A stretch of DNA of 64,000 bases from Streptomyces pristinaespiralis (GTDB lineage Bacteria > Actinomycetota > Actinomycetes > Streptomycetales > Streptomycetaceae), in assembly GCF_001278075.1 (NCBI RefSeq), contig NZ_CP011340.1, forward strand, positions 434,001 through 498,000, written 5' to 3'. Shown one piece after another: positions 1 through 9,866 of this stretch (positions within the stretch are counted from its first letter, which is position 1; every line of letters begins with the position of its first letter). The notes beneath the pieces were generated by a model, which was not told the origin of the DNA, ran no database searches, and saw only the letters and a list, made by a program, of their open reading frames with translations. The position numbers and the translations under genes were made by a program.

Positions 1-281
1 GCACGAGTGCGCTCGGGTGACCCGCCACCACCTGGCCTCCGCCGCCAGGCGGAACCTGACACCCACCGGCTGAGCTGCCCGCCCCGGGCCACCGTTGCGC
101 CGACGGTGATCGGCCGGCGGGGGCCGTTCGACGGTGTGCCGGGAGGGCCCGGGTCAGGTGTGAACCGCGCGGCTTGCCCGTTCGAGGGCGGTCCGCGCCT
201 CGCGCACGGTTCTGTGCACGATCTCGCGGCCACGGCCGGCTCGGCCCTCTGGGGCCGTTCGCGGTGCGCGGTGCCGCGCCG
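1..281. other. left edge, no gene recognised
   Basis: The first 281 bases lie downstream of the minus-strand VOC gene. The open frames here look like antisense or out-of-frame shadows rich in Arg/Pro. I see no recognisable gene end, RNA or repeat. Confidence 0.5.
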
Positions 282-668
282 TCAGGGGCGGCGGCTCGAA
301 AGGACGCAGAACTCGTTCCCCTCCGGGTCGGTCAGTACGACCCAGCTCTCGTCGCCCTGGCCGACGTCGGCGTGCCGGGCACCCAGGTCGAGCAGGCGAC
401 GGACCTCTTCGTCCTGCTCCCTGTCGGTCGGGTTGACGTCGATGTGGAGCCTGTTCTTGACGGTCTTGCCCTCGGGCACTCGCGCGAACGTCAGCACCGG
501 TGGCACCGGACCGCGGTGGTTCTCGCCGTCGGGTGCCGCAGAGGGGCCGATGGTGACGATCCCGTCGTCCTGGTCCCGCACCTCGTAGTCGAGGACCGAG
601 CACCAGAAACGGGCGAGCGCGGCAGGATCGGCACAGTCGATCGCGAGCTCGGTGAACCTACTGGCCAT
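282..668 (-). CDS. VOC family protein (glyoxalase-like)
   Basis: A 128-residue single-domain VOC (vicinal oxygen chelate) protein. It opens with the typical betaalphabeta motif (FTELAIDCADPAALARFW) and has the second half-module ending in WVVLTDPEGNEFCVL, the characteristic C-terminal DPxGN/EF signature of the glyoxalase/bleomycin-resistance fold. The size fits a one-chain half that dimerises. Substrate cannot be read from sequence; many Streptomyces paralogues are annotated only as VOC proteins. The start is the ATG at 668. It follows the amino-acid permease gene on the same strand, but a strong hairpin (750-779) lies between them, so it is probably a separate transcript. Confidence 0.85.
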   Translation of the reverse strand: MASRFTELAIDCADPAALARFWCSVLDYEVRDQDDGIVTIGPSAAPDGENHRGPVPPVLTFARVPEGKTVKNRLHIDVNPTDREQDEEVRRLLDLGARHADVGQGDESWVVLTDPEGNEFCVLSSRRP

Positions 669-749
669 GTCAGGACCTCCCGGTCAAGTGACGTGTCGGG
701 CAAGGGCACATGTCAGCGTACGGCGGGACCACATGCGCGCACCGAGGGC

Positions 750-779
750 GTGACGCCGCACCCGCAGGTGCGGCGTCAC
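750..779 (-). terminator. hairpin after the permease gene
   Basis: A perfect 12-bp stem (GTGACGCCGCAC / GTGCGGCGTCAC) closes a 6-base loop nine bases past the permease stop codon. No U-tract is present, as is usual for Streptomyces terminators. Confidence 0.7.
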
Positions 780-787
780 CCGTCACG

Positions 788-2221
788 TCACTGCTCCTTC
801 GTCGCGCCGCCCTCGCTCTCCCTGGCCAGGTTCGAGTTCCGGTACGAGTACGCGAAGTAGATCACCAGGCCGATCACGAGCCATACCGCGAACCGCAGCC
901 AGGTCTGCCATGCGAGGAACGTGATCAGCCAGAGCGAGAACGCGACTCCGATCGCCGGCACGAAGGGCATCCCGGGGCAGCGGAACTGCCGCGGCAGCTC
1001 CGGCTGCCGGTAGCGCAGCACGATCACGGCGATGCACACCACGACGAACGCGAGGAGGATGCCGATGTTCGTGAGCTCCGCGGCCTCTCCGATCGGCAGG
1101 AATCCGGCGATCAGCGCCGAGCCCACCCCGACGATCCACGTCACACGCACCGGCACGTGCCGTGTCGGATGCGTCTTCGCGAACCACTTCGGCAGCAGCC
1201 CGTCTCGGCTCATGGAGAACCACACCCGGGTCACCCCCAGCATGAAGGTGAACATCACGGTGAGGATGCCGATGATCGCGCCCACCGCGATGAGGTTCGC
1301 GAGACCGGGCAGCCCCACCGACTCGAAGGCCGTGGAGAATCCGCTCTCCGGGTCGACCTCCGAGTAGTTCTGCATGCCCGTCAGAACCAGGCAGGCGAGC
1401 ACGTACAGCACCATCGAGATCGCCAGCGAGTACATGATCGCCTTCGGCATGTGGCGCTGGGCGTCCTTGGACTCCTCCGCCGCCGTCGACATGGCGTCGT
1501 ACCCGAACACCGCGAAGAAGACGGTCGCCGCGCCCGTGAACGCCCCGCCGACTCCGTACGGGAAGAACGGGTTGTAGTTGGAGGTGTCGATGTGGAAGAA
1601 GCCGACCACGATCACCAGCAGGACGACGAGGACCTTCAGGACCACGACGACCGTCTCGAACCGGGCCGCGTTCTTGATGCCGAGAGTGAGCAGGTAGGCG
1701 GTGAACAGGCACAGGATCACCGCGAACAGGTCCACCTGACGCCCTTCGCCCGTGCCCGGCGCGCCCAGCATCCACACGGGCAGGTCCACGCCCAGCGCCC
1801 CCAGGAGGAAGCCGAAGTAGCCCGAGATCCCGATGGCCACGACCGCCACGATCGCCGTGTACTCCAGCAGCAGGTCCCAGCCGATGAACCAGCCCGCCAG
1901 CTCGCCGAGCACGGCATAGCCGTAGGTGTAGGCCGAACCCGCCTTCGGGATCATGCCCGCGAACTCGGCGTAAGAGAAGGCCGCGGCCGCGCTCGCCACG
2001 CCCGCGATCAGGAACGAGACGAGCACCGCGGGCCCCGCCGTACCGTTCGCGACCGCGCCGGCGAGGGCGAAGATCCCGGCGCCGATGATGCCGCCGACAC
2101 CGATGGCCGTCAGCTGCCCGAGACCGAGCGATCTGGTGAGCTGCTCGCTCGGAGCGCCTTCTTCGATCTGTTCGATGGGCTTACGGCGCAGTACGCCCTG
2201 CCTCATCCGGAGCCCTGCCAT
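788..2221 (-). CDS. APC-superfamily amino acid permease
   Basis: A 477-residue polytopic membrane protein of the amino acid-polyamine-organocation superfamily, closest in character to cationic amino-acid transporter (CAT/YfnA-like) members. About twelve hydrophobic segments are visible. The first carries the glycine-rich substrate motif GGIIGAGIFALAG, which in the family binds the substrate carboxylate, and the segment PKAGSAYTYGYAVLGELAGW is typical of the family. It would import an amino acid across the cytoplasmic membrane; which one is not decidable. The frame is open about 40 codons further upstream, but the ATG at 2221 has an AGAGGTG ribosome site six bases away and a normal N-terminus, so I chose it. 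Confidence 0.9.
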   Translation of the reverse strand: MAGLRMRQGVLRRKPIEQIEEGAPSEQLTRSLGLGQLTAIGVGGIIGAGIFALAGAVANGTAGPAVLVSFLIAGVASAAAAFSYAEFAGMIPKAGSAYTYGYAVLGELAGWFIGWDLLLEYTAIVAVVAIGISGYFGFLLGALGVDLPVWMLGAPGTGEGRQVDLFAVILCLFTAYLLTLGIKNAARFETVVVVLKVLVVLLVIVVGFFHIDTSNYNPFFPYGVGGAFTGAATVFFAVFGYDAMSTAAEESKDAQRHMPKAIMYSLAISMVLYVLACLVLTGMQNYSEVDPESGFSTAFESVGLPGLANLIAVGAIIGILTVMFTFMLGVTRVWFSMSRDGLLPKWFAKTHPTRHVPVRVTWIVGVGSALIAGFLPIGEAAELTNIGILLAFVVVCIAVIVLRYRQPELPRQFRCPGMPFVPAIGVAFSLWLITFLAWQTWLRFAVWLVIGLVIYFAYSYRNSNLARESEGGATKEQ

Positions 2222-2409
2222 GAGTTCACCTCTTCGCAGACTTCTGTCGGCCGGTGGCGGCTCATGATGACCCAGGTCGGACGGTGGCGGAAGAAGACAT
2301 GCGGTGCCGCCGAGGTGACAGTTCCGAGGAGGTTCGCCCAAAGACCACCGTCCCGGCCGGCGCCCGCCCTGGGGTGGGCCTGTCAGGGCCTCGGGTCCCT
2401 CGGGTCTGT

Positions 2410-2446
2410 CGTTCGGATCAGGCCGGAGCCCGGCAAGATCCGAACG
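2410..2446 (-). terminator. inverted repeat after the aldo/keto reductase gene
   Basis: A 10-bp perfect stem (CGTTCGGATC / GATCCGAACG) flanks a 17-base GC-rich loop directly after the reductase stop. Flanking GGGCCTC and GAGGCCC add outer pairing. Confidence 0.55.
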
Positions 2447-2454
2447 AGAGGCCC

Positions 2455-3444
<990 letters not shown>

Positions 3445-3706
3445 GTGCGTACAAGCCCTTCCTTGCAGTTCGATCTTCGGTTCGGTGGCGGCGAAGCTCG
3501 CCGCGCGCCCGTCGGCGCGTCCTCCCCCACGGCGCGCGAGGCCGCACGGCCGCCGCCCCGTCGTCTCCCGCCCCGCATACCCAGGGAGCCGCAGATCGCG
3601 TGGATCGGCACCTCGGGGCCCTGGCCCTGGCCCGGGATCCCTGGCGTGAGGCTCGGCGCGGAGGCAGGGGAAGCGCGGCGCACCTTCTCGGTGGGCCGTG
3701 CCATGC

Positions 3707-3737
3707 ACGCTAGGTCTTGGCGTGCACTCGAAGTCAA
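3707..3737 (-). promoter_or_regulatory. MerR-type promoter, 19-bp spacer
   Basis: On the minus strand TTGACT (3737-3732) and TAGCGT (3712-3707) are separated by 19 bases. The spacer holds an imperfect dyad centred on GTGCAC (ACTTCGA-GTGCAC-GCCAAGA). Over-long spacers with a central dyad are the hallmark of promoters untwisted by MerR-family activators. It points towards the aldo/keto reductase. Confidence 0.5.
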
Positions 3738-3908
3738 GGACCCGTGCGGCGGCGTCGCGTGGTGGCGCCGGGCCGCGAAGGCTGCGGCGAGGAGTTTGCG
3801 GGCGGCCGGGATCCGGAGCAGCGTGGACATGGGATGAGGCGCGGCACCGCGGTGCCGAGGGCTCACGACCGCCGGCGGGCCACTGCCGGGACGAGGAGGG
3901 AGTAAGCG

Positions 3909-4739
3909 ATGACCACACCCGATGAGGGCGCGCGATCCGTGCCGGTCGTGGGCCGTCGGTACGACACGATCGAGAGCGTGGTCTGGGAGCCGAGCGAACG
4001 CTGGGTGCGCGCCATGAAGGGGGAGGTCAAGGTCGTGGACAGCCGGCGACCGGTGCTCGTGTGGGAGCCCGGCCGCCCCGTACCCCTGTACGCCTTTCCG
4101 GCCGACGACGTGCGCATGGATCTGCTGCGCGCGACCGCACGGCCGGCCAACCCCCGCCGTCATGCGGGCGCGACGCTCTTCTACGACCTGGTGCTCGCCG
4201 ACGGGACGGTCCCGGCGGCGGCATGGACCTACCCCGGTGAGGAGCTGGCGGATCACGTCAGTTTCGAGTGGTTCGGGCGGGACGTGCTCGACCACTGGTA
4301 CGAGGAGGACGAGGAGATCTTCGTCCACCCCCGTGATCCTCATAAGCGGGTGGACGCGCTGCCCAGCAGCCGGCACGTGCAGGTGGAGATCGAGGGCACT
4401 GTGGTGGCGGACACGCGCACGCCTGTCCTGCTGTTCGAGACGGATCTGCCGGTGCGCTACTACTTCCCGCGCGAGGACGTCCGCCTCGACCTCTTCACCC
4501 CGACCGGTTCGCACACCCGCTGCCCGTACAAGGGTGTGGCGACGGACTACTGGTCGTGGGCGGGCAGCGGCGACGTACGGCCCGACATCGCCTGGAGCTA
4601 CCCCGATCCACTGCCCTCCGTGGGGATCATCAAGGACCGGGTGGCCTTCTACAACGAGTCCGTCGACATCGTCGTGGACGGCGAGCGTCAACAGCGCCCT
4701 GTCTCGTTCTTCAGCACACCGTCACGTGGGACGCCCTGA
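3909..4739 (+). CDS. tandem DUF427 domain protein
   Basis: A 276-residue protein made of two copies of the DUF427 fold, roughly residues 20-115 and 130-255. Each copy has the same sequence order: a statement of the form [16 protein letters not shown] or [15 protein letters not shown], a [15 protein letters not shown] or [15 protein letters not shown] segment, and a closing AWTYPGE or AWSYPDP with an acidic/aromatic tail. DUF427 proteins are common in actinobacteria and have no settled function. Start ATG at 3909 is preceded by GGAGGGAG. It is transcribed divergently from the aldo/keto reductase. Confidence 0.85.
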   Translation: MTTPDEGARSVPVVGRRYDTIESVVWEPSERWVRAMKGEVKVVDSRRPVLVWEPGRPVPLYAFPADDVRMDLLRATARPANPRRHAGATLFYDLVLADGTVPAAAWTYPGEELADHVSFEWFGRDVLDHWYEEDEEIFVHPRDPHKRVDALPSSRHVQVEIEGTVVADTRTPVLLFETDLPVRYYFPREDVRLDLFTPTGSHTRCPYKGVATDYWSWAGSGDVRPDIAWSYPDPLPSVGIIKDRVAFYNESVDIVVDGERQQRPVSFFSTPSRGTP

Positions 4740-4795
4740 GACGGGGGCGGGACGCCGGGCAGGGTAGCGCGGGGTGATCGCCGGGCCGTGGACGT

Positions 4796-4833
4796 GCGAG
4801 GCCACCGCCGCTGGAACGCGGCAGCGGCCTCGC
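4796..4833. terminator. bidirectional hairpin between convergent genes
   Basis: GCGAGGCC pairs with GGCCTCGC, with an inner GCCGC/GCGGC extension. It sits between the DUF427 gene and the CAP-domain gene, both of which end here. Confidence 0.6.
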
Positions 4834-4862
4834 GATGTCACTCCGGTCTTGCGCAGTGCCGC

Positions 4863-5651
4863 CTATGAAGCCGTGCCGAAGTCCTGCGTCCAGTAGTTGT
4901 CGGGCTGTGCGAGGCCGACGCCGATCTCCTTGAACCCGCAGTCGAGGATGTTGCGCTTGTGGCCGGGGCTGGCCATCCAGGCCGCCATGACGCTCTCGGG
5001 GGTCGCGTAGCCGTAGGCGACGTTCTCGCCGTATGTGCTCCAGGTATATCCGGCACGCGTGATGCGGGCGCCCGGGTCGGATCCGTCGGAGCCCGTGTGG
5101 GACATGTTCCGGTGGGCCGCCATGTCCTCGCTGTGAGCCTGCGCGGCCTTGCTCAACTTCGCGTTCAACGTCACCGGGGAGCATCCGGCCTTGCCGCGCT
5201 CATTGTTGACGAGCGCTACGACGCGGGCGACATCGCCGGACGCCGGTGCCGTCGTGGAGGGCGCGGTCGGCTTCGGTGCCACCGGCTTGGGCGCGGTCGG
5301 CTTCGGCGTGGTCGGCTTGGGCACGGTCGGCTTCGGTGCCACCGGTTTGGGCGGGGTCGGCTTGGGCGCGGTCGGCTTCCGGGTGCTCGGCGGCGTGGTA
5401 GGCGTCCGCGTCTGCACCTCGGGCCGGGTCGACTCTCGGTCCCACTTGCCTGCGTCCCACCGCCGGTCGGACTCGTCCCGGTCCCATTGCCGGTCGGAAT
5501 GTGCATTCTCCCACCGGCCGTGGGACCGGCTGTCCTGGCTCCCCTGCGGGTCCATACAGGCCATGGCGGCAGAGGGCACGCCCACGGCGGCCACGGCGAG
5601 GGCGGCGATGGTTATTTTCCGGTAGTGCGTCGTTCTGCGGTGCTTGCTCAT
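4863..5651 (-). CDS. secreted CAP-domain (SCP/PR1-like) protein
   Basis: A 262-residue exported protein. Residues 1-31 form a Sec signal peptide ending ASAAMA-type (cleavage after AMA). Residues 92-130 are a proline-rich linker of repeated KPTAP/KPVAP units, as seen in wall-spanning spacers. Residues 141-262 are a CAP domain with the conserved cavity residues visible: His185 in MSHTGSDG, Glu209 in GENVA and His231 in SPGHKRNIL. Two cysteines (147, 238) may pair. Bacterial CAP proteins act outside the membrane; their catalytic role is unsettled. ATG at 5651 has GAGGTCACAC upstream. Confidence 0.9.
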   Translation of the reverse strand: MSKHRRTTHYRKITIAALAVAAVGVPSAAMACMDPQGSQDSRSHGRWENAHSDRQWDRDESDRRWDAGKWDRESTRPEVQTRTPTTPPSTRKPTAPKPTPPKPVAPKPTVPKPTTPKPTAPKPVAPKPTAPSTTAPASGDVARVVALVNNERGKAGCSPVTLNAKLSKAAQAHSEDMAAHRNMSHTGSDGSDPGARITRAGYTWSTYGENVAYGYATPESVMAAWMASPGHKRNILDCGFKEIGVGLAQPDNYWTQDFGTAS

Positions 5652-6461
5652 GTGTGACCTCGATTGTCATCGCGGAGCGCCACCGAGATCTGTTGGCCCG
5701 GCCCGTCTGTGTGCGACCTGCGGCGGCGCCGTTTGCGGGGCGGCCATTGTCGGGACCGTCGCGCACGGAGGGCAACGAGCGCCTTCTACTACCGCGGTTC
5801 GTAGGCTCCAGCCGTCCCTTGCCAGGGGCGCACGAGCGTGCTGGCCCGCACGCGGAGTCTCCCAGGGCCGTGTGACGCCCCGCCAAAATCCCTTCACCGA
5901 CGCAAAGGTGGGCACCTGCGCCAAGCTGGCCGAAGACCATCGCACACGGTGGGCGCTATACCCCTACCAAATGGACAATTAGCGCTATGTCACCGGGGGT
6001 GGCATCTACTATCGACCGTCCTGATACCGGAAACGACTGTGGCAGATGTCACGGAACCATCAATTCCGCTTCACTCCGACCGGCCGCTTCACCCCGCCGG
6101 GCCGGAGCGTTCCCGTTCGCAACAGGACCGCGCGACATGAACCGCCACAGCCTGATCCGCGGAGCCGGGCGCCGCTGACGCGGCAGCGGCGCCACCATCG
6201 GCTCGAACGCACGGGGGCGGAGACGCGTCAGGTCACATCCGGAAGCCGCTCGCTCCGTGGGGCATCGCAACCCGTGGACACCTGCCGATCGCGCGCCCGG
6301 CGGGGGCGGGGCCCGGCAGCTGACAGCAGACGATTCCGCACCTGCTCCGGCGGTGTGATTGGTCCGTTCGTATCCGCCGGGGTGCGCGTGGTGCGGTGGG
6401 CGGTGACGGTGGTGCGAGCGCCGGTCGAACGCCGGTGCTTGGTGCTGTGTGAGGGAGTCAC
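5652..6461. other. 810-bp divergent intergenic region
   Basis: No gene recognised. A lower-GC stretch around 5940-6070 probably holds promoters for the CAP gene (minus) and the membrane protein (plus). GCGCTAT is repeated directly at about 5952 and 5983. I looked for the c-di-AMP (ydaO) riboswitch often placed before actinobacterial wall genes and did not find its core motifs. Confidence 0.45.
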
Positions 6462-7076
6462 ATGATGTCGCAACGCAATACCGTCGTCCGCAGTCTGCAC
6501 GACCTGGGGCTGGCAGCCTGGTTCGGCGGTTCTCTGATGGGAGCGGTCGGGTTGAACGGGGCGGCCTCGGCGGAGGGCGGTCCGGGGCAGGAGGCCGCGC
6601 GGTTCGCCAGTGCGGGCTGGGCCAAGTGGGTGCCGGTCAACGCCGCGGCGATCGGGGCCCATCTGGTCGGCGGCAGCGGGTTGCTGGCCGTGAACGCTCC
6701 CCGGGTCGCGGGCCAGCAGGGAGTGGCGGTCTCCACACTGGCCAAGACGGTGCTGACCGGTGCCGCGCTGGCCGCCACCGCCTACAGTCGCGTTCTGGGC
6801 AAGAAGATCGAACTGGCCTCGTCCGATGACCCCAAGGACATCGAGAAGGCCTCCCGCCACCCCGTCGACACCGTCAAGGCCCAGCAGCAGCTGCAGCGCA
6901 TGCAGTGGGTGGTTCCCGCTCTGACCGGCGGCCTGGTGATCCTCAACGCCCTGCACGGCGAACAGCAGCGCGCTGACCAGCAGGCGTACGGGATGTGGCA
7001 GCGGGCGCGGTCCATGGGCCCGGCCCTGATGCACTCCGGATTCCACGGGTTCGGCAATCATGGGACGCGGTGCTGA
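6462..7076 (+). CDS. conserved hypothetical membrane protein
   Basis: A 204-residue protein not recognised as a named family. Sequence shows an N-terminal hydrophobic segment with small residues (LAAWFGGSLMGAVGLNGAA), a second around residues 45-70 (VPVNAAAIGAHLVGGSG), a third near 85-100 (VLTGAALAATAYSRVLG), a charged cytoplasm-like stretch with KKIELASSDD, and a fourth hydrophobic stretch at about 145-160 (VVPALTGGLVILNAL). Similar four-helix proteins of this length are widespread in Streptomyces without an assigned role. The start ATGATG at 6462 follows GAGGGAG. A hairpin lies 94 bases after the stop. Confidence 0.75.
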   Translation: MMSQRNTVVRSLHDLGLAAWFGGSLMGAVGLNGAASAEGGPGQEAARFASAGWAKWVPVNAAAIGAHLVGGSGLLAVNAPRVAGQQGVAVSTLAKTVLTGAALAATAYSRVLGKKIELASSDDPKDIEKASRHPVDTVKAQQQLQRMQWVVPALTGGLVILNALHGEQQRADQQAYGMWQRARSMGPALMHSGFHGFGNHGTRC

Positions 7077-7169
7077 CGAACCACCTGTCGGACGCCGGTG
7101 GCCATGCCCATGAGTACGGGGTCCGACCCGCCTCGTGCGGTCTCCGCCCGACGGATCGACGGCCCCACC

Positions 7170-7195
7170 GCCGCCCCGGCTGTGCCCGGGGCGGC
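7170..7195 (+). terminator. GC-rich hairpin
   Basis: A perfect 10-bp stem (GCCGCCCCGG / CCGGGGCGGC) with a 6-base loop lies downstream of the 6462-7076 gene. The remaining bases to 7376 show nothing else. Confidence 0.6.
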
Positions 7196-7376
7196 ACAAC
7201 GTGGCGTGAGCGCCCCGTGCGCAGGCCCGGACCAGGTGACAGGCCCGGACCCGGTTGATGTGGGCCGGCGGTGCGTGCGGAGCACGGCGGTGGAGCTCTT
7301 CCCGGGACCGTCGGTCGGCGTCTGCGCGTCGGTCGCCGCCCGGGCAGGGCGGAGGGTGCCCGTCACCGGCGGTCGG

Positions 7377-7802
7377 TCAGAACTGCTTGGCCCACACATG
7401 CGCGTCGCCGCGGTCGTTGGCGTCGGCGTTGTGGGCGACCTCCTGGCCCGGGGCCAGGCAGATCGTCCGCTCGCCGCCGTCCGACGGCCACTGGATGGCC
7501 TCCGCGTGGACGATGACGTGGTCCTTGATGCCCGGCCCCGAGATGCCGTGGTTGGCCCATGACGAGTCCTCGTCGGCGATCCAGCTCTCCCACCATTCGT
7601 CGTCCCCGGACGAGGCGAACACCTTGCCCTCTGGGTCGGTGAAGTTGACGTCGCGCCAGACGCAGAGCGATCCGCTCGGGCACGGCGCGGCGTTCGCCGT
7701 GGCCGGTACGGCGAGGACGCTGCCTGCGGCGATCAGGACGGCGGAAAGCCGGGCGAGCAGTCGGTGGGCCGGCTGCTCCGGACGCCGTCCAGCTTGTCCC
7801 AC
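7377..7802 (-). CDS. secreted peptidase inhibitor family I36-like protein
   Basis: About 141 residues. An export signal with hydrophobic core (LLARLSAVLIAAGSVLAVP) ends in ATANA, followed by a mature domain starting APCPSGSLCVWRDVNF, the Cys-x(5)-Cys-x-W opening of the I36 (SMPI-like) beta-gamma-crystallin-like fold, and continuing with W/D/S-rich repeats. I36 members inhibit secreted metalloproteinases; here that is inference. No ATG exists near the signal; the two adjacent GTG codons (7805, 7802) give the best signal peptide, with GGGAG just upstream. The start lies inside the end of the preceding, frameshifted I36-like gene, overlapping it by about 70 bases. Confidence 0.65.
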   Translation of the reverse strand: MGQAGRRPEQPAHRLLARLSAVLIAAGSVLAVPATANAAPCPSGSLCVWRDVNFTDPEGKVFASSGDDEWWESWIADEDSSWANHGISGPGIKDHVIVHAEAIQWPSDGGERTICLAPGQEVAHNADANDRGDAHVWAKQF

Positions 7803-8133
7803 CACTCCCAGTACGACGCGTAGTCGCCGCCGTGGACCGTCCGGTACAGGCAACCGCCGCCTGCCGGGAAGTGGAGGGCGTGGAAGGTCTCCTGGCTCTG
7901 GTTGCTGAACGACTTCGCGTGCCGCTTGACGTGGGGCGCGGCCTCGGCGACGCCTGTGCCGTTGTAGCACCAGCCACCGCCGGGGCCCATCTCGTCCGGC
8001 TCGGGCCAGAAGCAGACGTGTCCCAGCGGGCCGATTCGACGGCGGGCGGCGTACGGGCGGGGCCGGTCTCGGCGGCCGGGGTGGCGGCGGCGCAGACGAC
8101 GGCGGTCGACAAGGCGGCGGCTCGCAGGCGCAC
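7733..8133 (-). pseudogene. frameshifted I36-like secreted protein
   Basis: A GTG at 8133 with GCGAGGA upstream begins a good signal peptide (RLRAAALSTAVVCAAATPAA) in one frame. The mature part (GHVCFWPEPDEMGP, then GGGWCYNGTG and GGGCLYRTVHGGDY) continues only in another frame. The change happens near 8030-8045 and needs a -1 shift. The mature part resembles the I36-like gene that follows. The C-terminus (SSRPTDCSPGFPPS) reads through the signal peptide region of the next gene, so the two copies look fused by a deletion. Either a pseudogene or a sequencing error at the shift site. Confidence 0.6.
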
Positions 8134-8447
8134 GCAGGCGTCCTCGCAGTGCGGTGAACGGTGGTTGCGGCTGCAGCCTCCCACGCCGCAACCACGGGCC
8201 GCATTCAAGATCACCCGTGACGGCGAGTAGTCATACCGGCTCGGCCCTGTGCGCCGGAAAGGCCCATGGCAGGCGGAGCCGACGGAAGCGAAGCTTGCAG
8301 GTCAGCATGCCTGCGGCCCCGGCGGTCCCGGGCCCGCGGCCATGCCGGCAGGTCCGCGGAACATGCCCGGCGTGGGAGGCCGGTGAGACCCGGCCGGGCT
8401 CGGGGGCAGGAGCTCCCCGGCAGGGGGCGCGACGTACGCTGGAACGC

Positions 8448-8846
8448 ATGACCGAGCGCAAACCGCCAGGCGTCAGCTTCGAATCCTGGGTCGACAAGCA
8501 GATCCGCGAGGCCACCGAGCGTGGCGAGTTCAGCGATCTGCCCGGGTTCGGCCGGCCGCTCCCCACCACCGGCGACACCTATGACGAGATGTGGTGGATC
8601 AAGGGGAAGATGCAGCGTGAAGGGCTCGGCTTCCTGCCGCCGACACTCGCCCTGCGCAAAGAGGCGGAAGAGGCCCTGGACAAGATCGGACGGGCGCCGT
8701 CGGAGGCCGTCGTGCGGCGCGTCGTCGAGGACATCAACCGGAAGATCGCGGCAGCGATCCGCCGGCCGCCGCCCGGACCGCCCCTCGGGCTGAAGCCGTA
8801 CGACGTGGAAGCCGTCGTCGAGGATTGGCGACGCGGCCGCACCTGA
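8448..8846 (+). CDS. DUF1992 (DnaJ C28-like) domain protein
   Basis: A 132-residue cytoplasmic protein consisting of a DUF1992 domain, the conserved region shared with DNAJC28. The signature is clear: SFESWVDKQIREATERGEF followed by DLPGFGRPL, then a helical segment rich in basic residues (LRKEAEEALDKIG) and an INRKIAAAIRRPPPGP tail. Function in bacteria is unknown. The ATG at 8448 is the first codon before the conserved start MTERKPPG. It converges with the graspetide operon. The 314 bases upstream (8134-8447) hold only promoter-sized sequence. Confidence 0.85.
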   Translation: MTERKPPGVSFESWVDKQIREATERGEFSDLPGFGRPLPTTGDTYDEMWWIKGKMQREGLGFLPPTLALRKEAEEALDKIGRAPSEAVVRRVVEDINRKIAAAIRRPPPGPPLGLKPYDVEAVVEDWRRGRT

Positions 8847-8924
8847 ACCGGGCTGCCGCACCCTCACCCCCGTACAGCCGCACCCTGCGAACGCGGAGCG
8901 GCCGCCCTCGGCCTGCCCTGCCGA

Positions 8925-9854
8925 TCACGCCGGCTCGGCACCGAGCCACGACGCGACCGCCCGTGCGATCGGCAGCCCCGTCTCCAGCTCCACGAAACCG
9001 AACTGCCCGCCCTGGTTGCACTCGAGGAACCACCACGTGCCTGTCGAGTCCTCCGCGAAGTCGAAGGCGCCATAGGCGAGTTCGGTCTGCTTCTTGTACG
9101 CCTCGACGGCCCTGGCCACCTGGGCCGGCACCTCCACCGGCTCCCACTCGTGGCCGGTGTCCCCGTAACGGCCGTCGACCTGGCCCGGCTCCGCGGCCTT
9201 GCGGGCGGCGAAGTGCTGGTCCCCCACACTGGTCAGCCGGATGTCGGCGCGCTTGGCGACATAGCGTTGCAGCAGTGTCGGCGCCGCCGCCACACCGGAG
9301 AAGTCGGCGTCCGGCGGCACGAGCGTGGTCGGCAGCGCCATCGGCGGATCCCCCGGCGACTTCCCGGACACCGACTTCACGACGACGTTGCGGTACTGGT
9401 CCGCGAACTGACGTGCCATCGACGGATGGGTCGTCAGCAGTGTGGCCGGCACCGGGAAACCGCTCTGGTGGGCGACGCGCAACTGCCACGGTTTGCGCCG
9501 GGCCTTGGCCGCGGCGCTGGGATGGTTCATCCACCGCGCGTCCGTGCAGTCGAGCATTCCGTACAGGGCGTGTGCGGTCTCGACGCTCAGCCATTCGGAC
9601 GGTTCCGCGGCGTGTGCCGCCGGTTCACCGGGCCTGCGGATCCAGACGGACCGCAGGCCCTGCATGCTCGCCACACGACCGCCGATCGACAGATATCCGC
9701 GGAATTCCCCGCGTACGTACTCCGCGGACAGAGCCCCCGTGCCAGGGAGGTCGGCGGGGTCGAACCGGACGAGCGGGACGCCCTGTTCGTGCAGTTCCGC
9801 CACGACCATGTCAGCGGTGACGTCCGCCTCGCACGTGAGTACCAGCACTGTCAC
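8925..9854 (-). CDS. tgmB: ATP-grasp graspetide maturase (TgmB-like)
   Basis: A 309-residue ATP-grasp ligase of the actinobacterial SAV_5884-type ribosomal peptide maturases. It shows the N-terminal Rossmann-like half (VLVLTCEADVTADMVVAEL and VRFDPADLPG), the lid region with VVVKSVSG, and the metal/ATP site TWWFLECNQGGQFGFVE. Such enzymes activate Asp/Glu side chains of a precursor peptide with ATP and join them to Ser/Thr hydroxyls (or Lys) to form macrocyclic esters or amides. The partner precursor gene ends 12 bases upstream, giving a two-gene operon. The methyltransferase gene that often follows in this family is absent; the next gene is a convergent DUF1992 gene. Confidence 0.88.
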   Translation of the reverse strand: MTVLVLTCEADVTADMVVAELHEQGVPLVRFDPADLPGTGALSAEYVRGEFRGYLSIGGRVASMQGLRSVWIRRPGEPAAHAAEPSEWLSVETAHALYGMLDCTDARWMNHPSAAAKARRKPWQLRVAHQSGFPVPATLLTTHPSMARQFADQYRNVVVKSVSGKSPGDPPMALPTTLVPPDADFSGVAAAPTLLQRYVAKRADIRLTSVGDQHFAARKAAEPGQVDGRYGDTGHEWEPVEVPAQVARAVEAYKKQTELAYGAFDFAEDSTGTWWFLECNQGGQFGFVELETGLPIARAVASWLGAEPA

Positions 9855-9866
9855 GACGCACGCCGG

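Noticed and set aside
5652..5990. Possible ydaO (c-di-AMP) riboswitch before the CAP-domain gene
   Set aside because: The conserved core motifs expected in actinobacterial ydaO leaders were not found on the minus strand.
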